A stretch of 64,000 nt of DNA from Sphingobacteriaceae bacterium (GCA_947480015.1 CANKBS010000008.1:47417-111416); one strand, 5' to 3'; shown: positions 52,962 to 62,843, counted from the first letter of the stretch. Program-made: numbers and translations. The notes: generated by a model not told the origin, from the letters alone.

Positions 52962-54074
52962 TTATTTCCCCATCACCCGCAACACATAAGTGGTGCTTCT
53001 TCCACCCGCTTCTTCTTTAAGCAGAATCTTTTTTTTGATAAGATCTTGTATATCTCTTAAAGCCGTATCGGCAGAGCATTTGGCAATTTTTGCCCATTTG
53101 GAGGAATTGAGTTTGCCTTCAAAACCATCAAACAGTTTATTAATCATGAGGCGCTGACGTTCATTGATAGCACGCGCCGCATGCTCATCCCAGAATTTAC
53201 TTTTAGTAAGTACCCGCTTTACCACCACATCACTGGCATTTAAAGCTTTATCCAAGCAGTTCATGTACCAAAGCAACCAAGTGCTGATGTCTAATTGACC
53301 GCGCTGATTTTTTTCAAGCACCTCGTAATAGGCTTTTCGCTGAAGGCGGATTTGTGCCGACATGCTATAAAAGCGTTGTTTATCAGCATCGGCTTTGGCC
53401 AATACCATATCGGCTATGGCCCTGGCTATACGGCCATTGCCATCATCAAAGGGATGGATGCTCACAAACCAAAAATGGGCGATGGCTGATTTTAAAACAA
53501 GGTCAGTTGTAGCACTGCTGTTGAACCATTTTAAAAACACTTTCATTTCTTTGGCCAAACGCCCGGCATCAGGGGCTTCGTAATGCACCCGCTCTTTGCC
53601 CATGGCGCCCGATACCACTTGCATGGGACCTTTTTCATGATCGCGCCAGGCCGCTACTTTTATTTTAAACATCCCGCTTCTTCCGTTTGGAAAAAGGGCG
53701 GCATGCCAGCCAAACAAACGTTCCTGACTTAATGGTTTATGGTAATTTTGAGTGGCGTCCAGCATCATCTCCACTACCCCGTCCACATGTCGGTCGGCAG
53801 GTACCAGGCCGGCCACATCCAGACCCAGTTTGCGGGCTATGGAAGAGCGTACCTGTTCGGGATTTAAAACCTCACCTTCTATTTCACTCGATTTAAGAAC
53901 ATCCTGAGTTAAGGTCACTAAAGTACTTTCATTACGTTGATTAAAACCCAGCACTTCCATGTAACCTTTTAAACGCCCCTGTTTGTAGCGCAGTGCCGAC
54001 AACACAGGCAGTAAAAGCTCATGATCCCAGGTAAAATCGGGCCAGTTTTTTTGTTGATGGATATACCGTGCCAT
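52962..54074 (-). CDS. Fic-family protein (predicted AMPylase) with inhibitory helix and C-terminal winged helix
   Basis: 370 residues from the Met of MARYIHQQKNWPDFTWDHE, the usual start of the DUF4172-Fic group. The frame is open 35 codons further (to 54179), but those codons run over the operator repeats. The N-terminal domain ends with an inhibitory motif SSEIEGE (62-68, S-x3-E-G) that blocks ATP binding in class II Fic proteins. The Fic core has the complete active site HPFDDGNGRIAR (207-218), so AMP transfer to a hydroxyl is expected once inhibition is relieved. The C-terminus (SSKWAKIAKCSADTALRDIQDLIKKKILLKEEAGGRSTTYVL) is a winged helix-turn-helix. No antitoxin gene is adjacent; the inhibitory helix is internal. 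Target unknown. Confidence 0.9.
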   Translation of the reverse strand: MARYIHQQKNWPDFTWDHELLLPVLSALRYKQGRLKGYMEVLGFNQRNESTLVTLTQDVLKSSEIEGEVLNPEQVRSSIARKLGLDVAGLVPADRHVDGVVEMMLDATQNYHKPLSQERLFGWHAALFPNGRSGMFKIKVAAWRDHEKGPMQVVSGAMGKERVHYEAPDAGRLAKEMKVFLKWFNSSATTDLVLKSAIAHFWFVSIHPFDDGNGRIARAIADMVLAKADADKQRFYSMSAQIRLQRKAYYEVLEKNQRGQLDISTWLLWYMNCLDKALNASDVVVKRVLTKSKFWDEHAARAINERQRLMINKLFDGFEGKLNSSKWAKIAKCSADTALRDIQDLIKKKILLKEEAGGRSTTYVLRVMGK

Positions 54075-54075
54075 T

Positions 54076-54174
54076 TTATTCTCCGCAATTATGCGGTAAA
54101 TATAAGGCCTATTCTCCGCATTTACAAATTTATTCTCCGCAAATTTGCGGCGATTAAACTCCTTATTCTCCGCA
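54076..54174 (-). promoter_or_regulatory. Repeated operator directly upstream of fic: four direct and two inverted half-sites
   Basis: The 12-mer TTATTCTCCGCA (plus strand; first base C in the second copy) occurs at 54076, 54109, 54130 and 54163. After the first and third copies an inverted half-site follows (TGCGGTAAATA from 54092, TGCGGCGATTAA from 54146), making two near-palindromes with 4-base centres ATTA and AATT. The whole is a 54-base module present twice. On the coding strand the nearest copy reads GCGGAGAATAA and supplies a GGAG six bases before the ATG. Probably bound by the Fic protein's own winged helix; this is inference. Confidence 0.75.
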
Positions 54175-54232
54175 TCCATTTTAACGAAGAAATTAAAAGC
54201 ATGCCCGGAAAAGCTTGATTCGAAACTGGTTT

Positions 54233-55735
54233 TTATTGTTTGAGGACTTTTATAACTTTTGTACCCTGCTCCGATTGAAGTCTGAAAAAATACAAACCCG
54301 TTTGAAGTCCTTTAATACTAAGGCTTTGCTCGCCCGATCGTAAATCGCCCACATAAACCACTTTACCACTCAGATCACTCACGCTTAAATGTCCGGCAAT
54401 TTCACTGCCGAGCATCACCGTAAAATCAGCTGAACCGGGATTTGGAAAAACATGAAACGAATTATCTTTTGAATTTAATGTTGGCAGGCCTGTGCAATCA
54501 TTTACTGTGACTAAAAAGCCTAATGATTTTACACAATTGTTAGTGCCTGTAGCGCTCACCAGAATATTACCGGTACTGGCAGGACTCACACTAACACTGG
54601 AACTCGTTACTCCTCCTGCGCCTGTCCAGGTGTATGATTGCGCATTCCCCGAGACCGATAGTACAACTGATTCACCGGGACAAATTGCAGCGGCAGTTCC
54701 TGAAATAGTGAACGATGGTGAGGGTTTTACGATAATAACTACGGTACCAGAAGCGCCACAGCCAAGTGTAGTCGTACTAGATACAATATATGTACTAGTT
54801 AAAACCGGATTTACAATTGTTATTGATGAAGTGGATCCATTACTCCAGACACAGGAACTTCCACCAAAAAATGTAAGTGTAACAGGGTCTCCAGGACACA
54901 CGGAATTTGTTGAGGCTAATACTAATACATTGGGACTCGGATTAACAGTTACATAATAAGTAAAAGTATTTTGACAAAGTGTAATAGTATTGGTTAGTGT
55001 AACTGAATATGTCGTATTAGTGAGTGGTGTATCCGTCATTGTTGAAGTTGATGATCCTGTGCTCCATAAAAATGAATAGGGTCCAATGGTGGAGACATTT
55101 AACTGAAAACTTTGGCCTGCACAAATGGTGTAATTACTTTGACTTGCACCTAAAGTTGGGGTGTTTGCTGAACCCGGTCCGCATGGCATGGTAATAGTTA
55201 AATCATCGCAATACAAATACTGCGCCGTGCCCGTATTAGAGCCGATAGCACGTATAGCCACATAATAAACACCATTACTTGGTGCTACAAAAGTATAGGA
55301 AAGCAATGTATAAGCCGGGTTATTTAAAGCTGCTGTGGTAGAAGCAATGGGAATAAGTCCTGTTGCACTTTGGTTAGGACCAACTAAAATAGAAAGATTC
55401 GACCAATTGGTTCCACCTGTAAAATCGGTCTTGTAAAAAAGAGCCGCTGAATAGGTCACACCGGTAACCAGTTGAACACCTTTGCTCCAAAAATAATTGG
55501 TGCCAGCGGGATTATAATAAAATGCTGCGTAATTATTGCTTGGCGTTGTATAGGTGAGACAAGTAACACTCGCACTGCTACTCGTCCAGCAAGTGGGCAA
55601 CTGATTGTTAGTGGTGATAGTTTGAAATCCTTCAAAATAAGGCACTGTTGTGCTTGGGCATTGTGCTTTAATTTGATTGCAAGTAATTACAACAAATAAA
55701 ACAGTAAGCGTTAAATGAGTGTAGATTTTTTTCAT
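54233..55735 (-). CDS. Secreted T9SS type A protein with Ig-like repeats
   Basis: 500 residues. A signal peptide (about 1-25, ending IKAQ) precedes a jelly-roll-type domain (YFEGFQTITTNNQLPTCWTSSS ... YVAIRAIGSNTGTAQYLYCDDLTITMPCGP), then three Ig/PKD-like repeats of the CHU type (YTICAGQSFQLNVSTIGPYSFLWSTGSSTSTMTDTPLTNTTYSVTLTN, SVCPGDPVTLTFFGGSSCVWSNGSTSSITIVNPVLTSTYIVSS, AICPGESVVLSVSGNAQSYTWTGAGG). The last 75 residues are a type A sorting domain (HVFPNPGSADFTVML ... GLYFFRLQSEQG ... KVIKVLKQ). No catalytic motif; probably a carbohydrate-binding or adhesive surface protein. It is transcribed toward fic, ending 58 bases before the operator region. Confidence 0.9.
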   Translation of the reverse strand: MKKIYTHLTLTVLFVVITCNQIKAQCPSTTVPYFEGFQTITTNNQLPTCWTSSSASVTCLTYTTPSNNYAAFYYNPAGTNYFWSKGVQLVTGVTYSAALFYKTDFTGGTNWSNLSILVGPNQSATGLIPIASTTAALNNPAYTLLSYTFVAPSNGVYYVAIRAIGSNTGTAQYLYCDDLTITMPCGPGSANTPTLGASQSNYTICAGQSFQLNVSTIGPYSFLWSTGSSTSTMTDTPLTNTTYSVTLTNTITLCQNTFTYYVTVNPSPNVLVLASTNSVCPGDPVTLTFFGGSSCVWSNGSTSSITIVNPVLTSTYIVSSTTTLGCGASGTVVIIVKPSPSFTISGTAAAICPGESVVLSVSGNAQSYTWTGAGGVTSSSVSVSPASTGNILVSATGTNNCVKSLGFLVTVNDCTGLPTLNSKDNSFHVFPNPGSADFTVMLGSEIAGHLSVSDLSGKVVYVGDLRSGEQSLSIKGLQTGLYFFRLQSEQGTKVIKVLKQ

Positions 55736-55848
55736 GATCCATGGGATTGAATAATAAACTCTTAAGCAAACACCTGTTGCTTTCTTAACTAAAGATAAGA
55801 AAAAAAACGAGTTTTTGAACAGCTATTATTGAGCGTAAAGAATTATGC

Positions 55849-56292
55849 TCAATCCTTGGCTTCCCGCAAAAAATTTCCGCTTTGATCAAAAATAAGATCC
55901 AGGTCTTCTTTGCCTTTTTTAATTTCGGCTTCATAGCTCAGTGTACCTTTGTCATCCATTATCTTGGACGCTTCTTTAATTTTTTGGCCGGGATAATTTT
56001 TAGCAATGTAGTCGCTAACGGTTGCCGGCAAGGCGCTCACTTTAATTTCGGTTTCTGTTTCCATTAATTTACCATCGGCACTATAGCTGGCCGACATTTC
56101 TTCTTTATTAAAATCGAACTCCGCTTCAAAATTTCCGTTTTTTTCTTTTTCCCATTTTTCTGCCTTTACATCTTTAAAACTATTATTAAAAGATTCCATC
56201 ACGGCTTTTGGCACTTCGGCTTCTTTTACTTTTTGAGCAGTGGCTGTATTTAATAAAAATACAAGGGCACCAAGACTGAGGATTATTTTCAT
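55849..56292 (-). CDS. PepSY-like secreted protein
   Basis: 147 residues with a signal peptide (MKIILSLGALVFLLNTATAQ). The mature part has the repeated pattern of the PepSY-like (PF11396-type) domain of Bacteroidota: VPKAVMESFNNSFKDVKAEKWEKEKNGNFEAEFDFNKEEMSASYSADGKLMETE, then LPATVSDYIAKNYPGQKIKEASKIMDDKGTLSYEAEIKKGKEDLDLIFDQSGNFL, i.e. two copies of a helix plus strand unit. These small periplasmic proteins are of unknown function; some are induced by stress. It is probably monocistronic. Confidence 0.85.
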   Translation of the reverse strand: MKIILSLGALVFLLNTATAQKVKEAEVPKAVMESFNNSFKDVKAEKWEKEKNGNFEAEFDFNKEEMSASYSADGKLMETETEIKVSALPATVSDYIAKNYPGQKIKEASKIMDDKGTLSYEAEIKKGKEDLDLIFDQSGNFLREAKD

Positions 56293-56339
56293 GGTTTTTA
56301 ATTTATTAATTAAAGGTAGTATATCCTTTGCAGGTAATT

Positions 56340-57666
56340 TTAAAAAGTATGACCGATTTGAAAAAAGAATTGCCCGTCCTCTTTCGAAACGGCATAATCA
56401 AAACGCAAAATGGTATTCACGTTCCAGGCAATTCTTAAGCCCAGACCTTCTGAGTAACGGTAATTATTCAAATTATGCATGCTGTTAAAATCATTCCAAA
56501 CAGCACCCACATCAAAAAATGGTACAGCACTAAAAGCCAGACTCTGTTTTAAGAAAGTTGTCTGAGCAAATTTATAACGAATTTCAAAATTATTAAATTG
56601 CATCACCCGACCCAAAAAACGACTTTGTTTGTAACCGCGTAGAGTGGTACCTCCGCCTAGACCTTCAATGCTGCCTTCCGACGACCATTGATCTTGATAC
56701 TCATAAAAAGGTGCATTACCGGCGGTGTAGCCAATACCCACACGAGCCGCCAAAACCATACGTTTAAAAGTGGATGGAAAAAGCGAACGGTAATAATTAA
56801 GATGCGCGAAGGTCTTGTTGAAATTATACTGTGAACCCAAAGCCTGTAAGGAAGCTTCATTCAGCAAAAATACCATTAGTGGGATCCGTTTCGAGATTTC
56901 GAGTATCGTAAATAAAACCACATTGCACAAAGGACACATTGTTTTGGCCAAGGCCAAGGATTTTTTTCTTGTTAAAATCATTTTGAATTAAAGATTCACC
57001 GGCATAAGAATTAAAACTCACCTTGGCAAATTCATACCCAATTAAGGCCCGCAACTTGCCTCCAAAAAATGAATGCTCGAAACTCACATTAATAAGAGCT
57101 TCTTTTTTGGTGTAACGGTTATAATTTTTTAAGCTATCACTTAAACCTTTTTCATAGTTTGAATAGGTCGCATCATTTACCGGTACTTTGCTACTGTCAT
57201 TTCCTGGGTAGTAATGAAGCGGACGCAATGAACTTTCATCCACCCCAAAATACAAATGATTAGGATTTATTTCATAAGCCAACTCGCCGCGGAAACGCCA
57301 CTTGGTATTAAAAATATAGGGAATGTCGCAACCAATAACAATTTCACGCTGACTATTGGTGGTATTAAACAAACGTAAATTTAACTGTGCACGATAGGGT
57401 GTGTAGTCGAAAAAGGGATCTGTTCGTTTGCCGTTAAAAAATAAAGACCCTTCGCCACCATAACCCAAACCATTTAATGGATCATAACTAATATCGGGAA
57501 TGCCCGTTACATAAGCTCCTTCACGTTTATCGGCCAGTTCATCGGGGGGTAGTTTTTTCTCATTAGAAATGGCAAAAGGTAATTTACGAAGAGAATCATT
57601 GCCTGCAGATTGAGCAAAAACCTTTTGTAATGAAAACAGAAAAAAGAGGAGCGCGATTTTTTTCAT
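56340..57666 (-). pseudogene. BamA/TamA-type outer-membrane beta-barrel protein, frameshifted
   Basis: The start (MKKIALLFFLFSLQKVFAQ, ATG at 57664-57666) leads to about 269 residues of a surface-antigen (D15-like) protein ending ...GFIYDTRNLETDPTNGIFAE at a TGA (56857-56859). The family sequence then resumes at once in another frame, from EASLQALGSQYNFNKTFAHLNYYRSLFPSTFKRMVLAARVG to the C-terminus SKEDGQFFFQIGHTF, with the GLGGGTTLRGYKQSRFLG loop typical of BamA/TamA barrels and a terminal Phe. One base too many near 56856-56875 (a run of five T is included) explains the break. Restored, it would be about 440 residues without POTRA domains. Recent mutation or sequencing error. Confidence 0.82.
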
Positions 57667-57715
57667 ATAAAGGCACAAATTACTGATTTAAAAAGGAGGG
57701 TATATTACCAAATCA

Positions 57716-58138
57716 TTAAGCAAATACCAGTACCAAAGTTCCCGCGGTGATGAGTCCGGCGCCAATTAATAATTTCGGACTCAGTGGTTCATTTAAAAAA
57801 AAGAAGGCCAAAAAAATTGTGATTACCAAACTGGCTTTATCAATACTGGCCACAACCGATACATCCCCAATTTTAATGGCACGGTAATAAAAAATCCAGG
57901 ATAAGGTTGTTGTTAAGCCGGAGATACTTAAAAAGATGAGATCTTTTTTTGTAAAGCTTGATAAATGAAGGGTATGCCTGAAAGCGATGGCATTGATCCA
58001 CACAAGGCCGAATACCACCGTAGTTCGGATGGCCAAGGCCAGATCGCTGGGCACATTTTTTAAACCAAATTTTGCGATCACAGAAGTTAATCCTGCAAAC
58101 AGGCAAGAGATAAGTGCATAAAGAATCCAGACAGGCAT
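57716..58138 (-). CDS. Single-domain EamA-type membrane transporter
   Basis: 140 residues from MPVWILYALISCLFAGLTSVIAKFGL. The frame also opens 12 codons earlier (58174), with a less likely N-terminus. It has five hydrophobic segments and the EamA pattern (LALAIRTTVVFGLVWINAI, LIFLSISGLTTTLSWIFYYRAIKIGDVSVVASIDKASLVITIFLAFFFLNEPLSPKLLIGAGLITAGTLVLVF). It is half the length of a normal DMT exporter, like the small single-domain EamA proteins that presumably work as dimers. Substrate unknown. Confidence 0.85.
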   Translation of the reverse strand: MPVWILYALISCLFAGLTSVIAKFGLKNVPSDLALAIRTTVVFGLVWINAIAFRHTLHLSSFTKKDLIFLSISGLTTTLSWIFYYRAIKIGDVSVVASIDKASLVITIFLAFFFLNEPLSPKLLIGAGLITAGTLVLVFA

Positions 58139-58196
58139 GTTTTTTTGTTTTAAAAATTTAATTCCTCCAATCAAAAAAAACCGCCGGTCTTTTTCT

Positions 58197-60323
58197 TTAG
58201 GATCTTTCTTTAATTAATTTATTCAAAATATCGATGGCCGATTTACTGATCACAGTGCCTGGTCCGAAAATAAAGGAAACCCCGGCTTTAAATAAAAAGT
58301 CGTAATCCTGTTGCGGAATAACGCCTCCGGCCACAACCATAATATCATCGCGACCAAATTTTTTAAGTTCGGCAATTACCTGAGGCACTAAAGTTTTATG
58401 TCCAGCAGCTAAACTTGAGATCCCTAAAATATGTACATCGTTCTCAACCGCTTGTTTGGCGGCCTCATGCGGGGTTTGAAATAATGGACCAATGTCTACA
58501 TCAAAACCCATGTCTGCAAAACTAGTGGCAATTACTTTGGCACCACGGTCGTGACCATCCTGACCCATTTTGGCCACCATAATACGCGGACGGCGGCCGT
58601 CGAGCTCTGCAAATTCATCAGCAAGATCGCGGGCCTTTAAAAAATCTTTATCCATTTTTATTTCTTTGCTATACACCCCTGCAATGGATCTGATCTGTGC
58701 TTTATAACGACCATACACCAATTCGAGGGCAGTTGAAATTTCACCCAAGGTACAACGGCACTCGGCTGCGGTGACCGCTAATTCCAATAAATTTCCCTTG
58801 CCGCTACGGGCTGCTTCTGTTAAGGCATTCAGAGCTTCTTCTACTTTTTTATTATCGCGTTCGGCTCTTAATTTTTTTAAACGTTCTATTTGCTGACTGC
58901 GCACTTTGGTATTATCTACATCAAGTACTTCAACATGCGTATCATCATTTACTTTATATTGATTTACACCTATGATGATATCTTTACCGCCATCAATCCG
59001 CGCTTGTTTGCGGGCCGAGGCCTCTTCAATTCGCATTTTGGGAATACCCGTTTCAATGGCCTTGGCCATGCCGCCCAGCTTTTCAACTTCTTCTATTAAC
59101 TCCCAGGCCTCATGGGCAATATCGTTGGTGAGTTTTTCTACATGATAACTACCACCCCAGGGATCAACTACACGGCAAATATTTGTTTCGTGCTGTAATA
59201 CTAACTGGGTGTTACGTGCAATGCGGGCGCTAAAATCAGTAGGTAGTGCAATGGCTTCATCCAAAGCATTGGTGTGTAAACTTTGTGTATGTCCCATAGC
59301 TGCAGCCAGGGCTTCAACAGCAGTGCGGGTCACATTATTAAAGGGATCCTGTTCGGTTAAACTCCAGCCACTGGTTTGGCAATGTGTTCTTAAAGCCAGT
59401 GACTTCGCGTTTTTTGGATTAAATTGTTTTACGATCTTGGCCCAGAGCATTCGTGCAGCGCGCATTTTAGCGATCTCCATAAAATGGTTCATGCCAATAG
59501 CCCAGAAAAATGATAAACGCGGGGCAAAACTATCAATGTCCATACCAGCATTAATTCCGGTGCGCAAATATTCCAATCCATCGGCCAGCGTATACGCCAA
59601 TTCTATATCTGCAGTGGCACCCGCTTCTTGCATGTGGTATCCGCTAATTGAAATAGAATTAAACTTGGGCATATTTTTGGAGGTATATTCAAAAATATCG
59701 GCAATGATTTTCATGCTGGGTGTTGGCGGATAGATATATGTATTCCGCACCATGAATTCTTTTAAAATATCGTTTTGAATGGTACCGGTGAGTTGTTCCA
59801 TCTTAACCCCTTGCTCTTTAGCCGCTACAATGTAAAAAGCCAATATCGGCAACACCGCGCCATTCATGGTCATCGACACACTCATTTGATCGAGCGGAAT
59901 GCTGTCGAATAAAATTTTCATATCCAGAATGCTGTCAATGGCAACACCGGCTTTTCCAACATCACCCTCTACCCGCTCGTTATCTGAATCATAACCACGA
60001 TGCGTTGCTAAATCGAAGGCCACTGATAATCCTTTTTGTCCGGCCGCTAAATTGCGACGATAAAAAGCATTGCTTTCTTCAGCCGTACTAAAACCGGCAT
60101 ATTGACGGATGGTCCATGGATTTTTTATGTACATGCTACCGTAGGGTCCACGCAGAAAGGGCGCCAAACCAGCTGCATAATGCAAATGCTCGTAGGTTTT
60201 AATATCAGAGAAAAGATAATTGGGAGCAATTTCAATTTGTTCGGCGCTGACAAAATTTTCTGATTCCGGAAATTTGTGAATGCCCTGTGCTTTATAATGA
60301 ATATGATCGAATGATTTGCGCAT
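58197..60323 (-). CDS. scpA: Methylmalonyl-CoA mutase, large (catalytic) subunit
   Basis: 708 residues from [14 protein letters not shown]; the frame extends 9 codons upstream into the end of the small-subunit gene, so the Met one base after that stop is preferred. The TIM-barrel half has [56 protein letters not shown], typical of the catalytic subunit. The C-terminal B12-binding domain has DGHDRG with His591 as the likely cobalt ligand, and the SLAAGHKTL and GGVIP nucleotide-tail motifs. It interconverts succinyl-CoA and (R)-methylmalonyl-CoA in propionate metabolism. Coupled to the small-subunit gene before it. Confidence 0.96.
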   Translation of the reverse strand: MRKSFDHIHYKAQGIHKFPESENFVSAEQIEIAPNYLFSDIKTYEHLHYAAGLAPFLRGPYGSMYIKNPWTIRQYAGFSTAEESNAFYRRNLAAGQKGLSVAFDLATHRGYDSDNERVEGDVGKAGVAIDSILDMKILFDSIPLDQMSVSMTMNGAVLPILAFYIVAAKEQGVKMEQLTGTIQNDILKEFMVRNTYIYPPTPSMKIIADIFEYTSKNMPKFNSISISGYHMQEAGATADIELAYTLADGLEYLRTGINAGMDIDSFAPRLSFFWAIGMNHFMEIAKMRAARMLWAKIVKQFNPKNAKSLALRTHCQTSGWSLTEQDPFNNVTRTAVEALAAAMGHTQSLHTNALDEAIALPTDFSARIARNTQLVLQHETNICRVVDPWGGSYHVEKLTNDIAHEAWELIEEVEKLGGMAKAIETGIPKMRIEEASARKQARIDGGKDIIIGVNQYKVNDDTHVEVLDVDNTKVRSQQIERLKKLRAERDNKKVEEALNALTEAARSGKGNLLELAVTAAECRCTLGEISTALELVYGRYKAQIRSIAGVYSKEIKMDKDFLKARDLADEFAELDGRRPRIMVAKMGQDGHDRGAKVIATSFADMGFDVDIGPLFQTPHEAAKQAVENDVHILGISSLAAGHKTLVPQVIAELKKFGRDDIMVVAGGVIPQQDYDFLFKAGVSFIFGPGTVISKSAIDILNKLIKERS

Positions 60324-60324
60324 C

Positions 60325-61635
60325 TTATTTAAAAAAATGTTCGAGTTCAAAATTGAGAACAGGATTATTAATAGCCAGGTGTTTTAATTCTTCGAGTGCT
60401 GAAGCAGGAATATCCACTTGTTCTTTTTCGTTTCGGTAAGTATTGATGCCAATGCTGATTTGTTTTTTCGTATTGATCAGGTCGGAACGTTTTTTAGCCT
60501 GTGCGGTGATCTCAGTACTAAAAATATCTTTTTCAATGCATTTAAAATAACCGCCTTCTTTTTCAAAACGTTTAAAAGTATCTAAGGCTTTGCTTGCCAA
60601 GGCGTCGGTCATACTTTCGATGTAATAGGACCCACAAGCAATGTCAGCCATTTTATCGAGGTAGGATTCTTCTTTTAAAATAAGCTGTTGATTAATGGCC
60701 ATGCGTTCAGACAAGGTATTGTTGCTGGCGAAGAGCGTATCAAATTCGGTCACGATTAATTCGTCACAACCTCCGGCCACAGCCGCCATGGCCTCAACAG
60801 TGGTGCGTAATAAATTATTATAAGAATCAGAAATGGATTTGTTGGTTAAGCCGGTTTCTATAATCAGATGAAGTTCAGCCGTACAATTGTATTCTTTTTT
60901 TAAGATGCTCCACAAACGTCGAATGGCGCGTAACTTGGCTATCTGGATAAAAAAATCGGAACTCACACCTGTTTTAATAACAGGTTTAAAGGATGCTACA
61001 TTTTTTTTAGCCGCAAAAAAGTCGAGTTGTTCAATTAATCCAGAAAAAATGAGGGCTACTTCATAATAAGCCAAACAGTTTAAATTGTGAAATCCCAGGG
61101 CATCGAAGCTCAGGGTTTTGATGTTTTTAAAATCCTCGAACAAGTCAAGGGTTTTGCCCCAGTTTTCGAGATCTGTTTTGTTCTCTAATTTCTCGGGAAA
61201 CAGCGAGCAGTTCAGGCCGTTGAGAGCATAGTTTTTCTCTAAATAAGTTTTTAGTTCGACCACATTGTTTTCATTCACAAAAAAAGTAGTCTGAATGTAG
61301 TTGAGCTGGATTCCGTTTAATACCGTGCTTAAATTATGTTTGGCACAGTGAACGGAAATGGAATTAGCGCCACGTTGCAGATCACCTAACAGTTGTTTAT
61401 TTAATTCTTTGGAGTCGAAAGATTTGCCCTGAACGCACACATCCCAATTGGCATGTGTAAAAGCAGGTTCATAGGTTTGTTTCAGATCTTCGGCCGTATA
61501 AAAAGCTTGTACTTCAAAGCCGTTATCATTTTGCCAGATCAGGGTTTCGTATGCATCCCCTTTTAGATCTTTCATTAACTGATTTTTCCAATCAGCAGCG
61601 GTATTAGGAGGAAATTCGGAAAAAATTTTTTGCAT
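60325..61635 (-). CDS. mutA: Methylmalonyl-CoA mutase, small (beta) subunit
   Basis: 436 residues related to the barrel domain of the large subunit ([111 protein letters not shown]). It ends soon after the barrel and has no DxHxxG B12 motif, as is usual for the short Bacteroidota form, so it is the non-catalytic partner. Its TAA is separated by one base from the large-subunit ATG, which indicates translational coupling. Confidence 0.94.
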   Translation of the reverse strand: MQKIFSEFPPNTAADWKNQLMKDLKGDAYETLIWQNDNGFEVQAFYTAEDLKQTYEPAFTHANWDVCVQGKSFDSKELNKQLLGDLQRGANSISVHCAKHNLSTVLNGIQLNYIQTTFFVNENNVVELKTYLEKNYALNGLNCSLFPEKLENKTDLENWGKTLDLFEDFKNIKTLSFDALGFHNLNCLAYYEVALIFSGLIEQLDFFAAKKNVASFKPVIKTGVSSDFFIQIAKLRAIRRLWSILKKEYNCTAELHLIIETGLTNKSISDSYNNLLRTTVEAMAAVAGGCDELIVTEFDTLFASNNTLSERMAINQQLILKEESYLDKMADIACGSYYIESMTDALASKALDTFKRFEKEGGYFKCIEKDIFSTEITAQAKKRSDLINTKKQISIGINTYRNEKEQVDIPASALEELKHLAINNPVLNFELEHFFK

Positions 61636-61772
61636 GTTTTTTACCTCAGTTTAAAGAGGCAAGTTAATTATAAAAATGCAACTATTTTTCTATTTGTCTT
61701 AAAATTTGGGGTAAACAGGCTCAAATGGGCGATTTTTAAAATCCTCCAAGGAGCATAAGCAAATTCCAAAAC

Positions 61773-62118
61773 TTATTCAACAAGAATACTTTTACTCAAA
61801 GTGCTAATGGTTTTATCGGTAATCTTACTATCGAAAAATAATTTTGAACCTAAATCGGCATTTTAAGAATGAACTTAGCATCGGCACTTAACTCCTCACC
61901 TAGCCATGAAGCGGTCATAAGTTTACCGTTACATTTACCTGCTACGTCATTGCTAATGGATTTATAGTTTATTGGAAGGTCGGTTACAATTTCGGTAATT
62001 GTTATAAGCTCAGCGAGTTTCAACTTGGGCAAGGAATCTTGTTTAGGTTGGGCACTTGCCGTGGATTTGGTTTGGGCTATGCCAACAGGAATAAAACACT
62101 GCTCTGAAATTTTTTCAT
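61773..62118 (-). pseudogene. Degraded gene for a small secreted protein (two frameshifts)
   Basis: A start with a signal-peptide-like sequence (ATG at 62116-62118, MKKFQSSVLFLLA) hits TAG after 13 codons. In another frame the sequence continues naturally as VGIAQTKSTASAQPKQDSLPKLKLAELITITEIVTDLP... through ...SADAKFILKMPI and stops at 61850-61852. A third frame then gives ADLGSKLFFDSKITDKTISTLSKSILVE to a TAA at 61773-61775. Joined, these make a plausible secreted protein of about 115 residues that I cannot assign to a family. Two frame changes in 350 bases point to decay or to repeated sequencing errors. The remaining parts of 61636-62195 hold nothing recognisable. Confidence 0.6.
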
Positions 62119-62195
62119 AGCATGAATAGTTATTTTAAATAAATAGAACTATTAAAAAGTAAAACAAGAAAGTTTAAACAATAAAGACCAATTGA

Positions 62196-62720
62196 CTAAA
62201 AAAGTAAACGCACCTCTTTTTTAATGTACTCAAGTGCAATATCGTTTGGCAATTTTTTATCGAGGTTGGAAGCAATGTTAATGACCATCATAGCCAAATC
62301 GTTGCTGCTATAATCATGCGGTACTTTTGTTGAGGCAATGTTAATGAGCTTTATAATTTCTTCCTTGGTAGTTTTCACCAATTCCCAAGCGCCGTGACTC
62401 ATGTATATTTGCTGCGACATATTATGTTCGTATTCGCTCTTAATGGTTTTAATAAGTTCCAAATGAAATTGATGCGCATTCATTCCGTTTTTATTAATTC
62501 GAACCACTAAACTACTTGGACTAATCCGTTCTAAAAAAATAATAATACGTTCGTAGGCCTGCAAACGTAAAGGCGTAATAGCAGCTTGATTTAGTTTTTT
62601 AATTTCCTGATCACGACGATTTTGATCGTTTTCTAAAAAGCGTTTTATAATTAAATAGGCAGCTGCAAAAACCAGACCGGCCGGTAAAATAATTTTTAAG
62701 ATGTCAATGAAGTATTCCAT
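62196..62720 (-). CDS. Conserved Bacteroidota membrane-anchored protein of unknown function
   Basis: 174 residues. One N-terminal membrane segment (IDILKIILPAGLVFAAAYLIIKRFL, 5-29) is followed by a cytoplasmic helical domain: KKLNQAAITPLRLQAYERIIIFLERISPSSLVVRINKNGMNAHQFHLELIKTIKSEYEHNMSQQIYMSHGAWELVKTTKEEIIKLINIAST. The pattern TPLRLQAYERIIIFLERI.P..LV.R is one I recognise as a widespread Bacteroidota hypothetical (DUF7935-type); the number is from memory. Function unknown. It is read on its own. Confidence 0.75.
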   Translation of the reverse strand: MEYFIDILKIILPAGLVFAAAYLIIKRFLENDQNRRDQEIKKLNQAAITPLRLQAYERIIIFLERISPSSLVVRINKNGMNAHQFHLELIKTIKSEYEHNMSQQIYMSHGAWELVKTTKEEIIKLINIASTKVPHDYSSNDLAMMVINIASNLDKKLPNDIALEYIKKEVRLLF

Positions 62721-62843
62721 ATGGCTTATTTGTCAGGCTCTAATATCGATATAATTGAGAGATTTTAAAAACCTTTTACAAAATTCCTTTTTAGGATAAA
62801 AAGATTACAGACGGTTTTTTTAATCTACAGCAAGCGACCTGTT

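Noticed and set aside
52962..54074. Fic toxin with a separate antitoxin partner
   Set aside because: No small antitoxin-like gene lies on either side; the inhibitory S-x3-E-G motif is inside the Fic protein itself.
54075..54179. N-terminal extension of the Fic protein by 35 residues
   Set aside because: The standard DUF4172-Fic start (MARYIHQ) lies downstream with GGAG in front of it, and the extension coincides exactly with repeated operator-like DNA. Kept as a finding only.
56340..56981. Independent 213-codon gene starting at 56981
   Set aside because: Its first 40 or so codons overlap the preceding barrel frame and have no sense; only the part after the frameshift matches the family.
61850..62032. 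Separate 60-codon gene
   Set aside because: It is the middle piece of a larger broken gene: homologous-looking sequence continues in other frames on both sides, and it lacks an ATG at its start.
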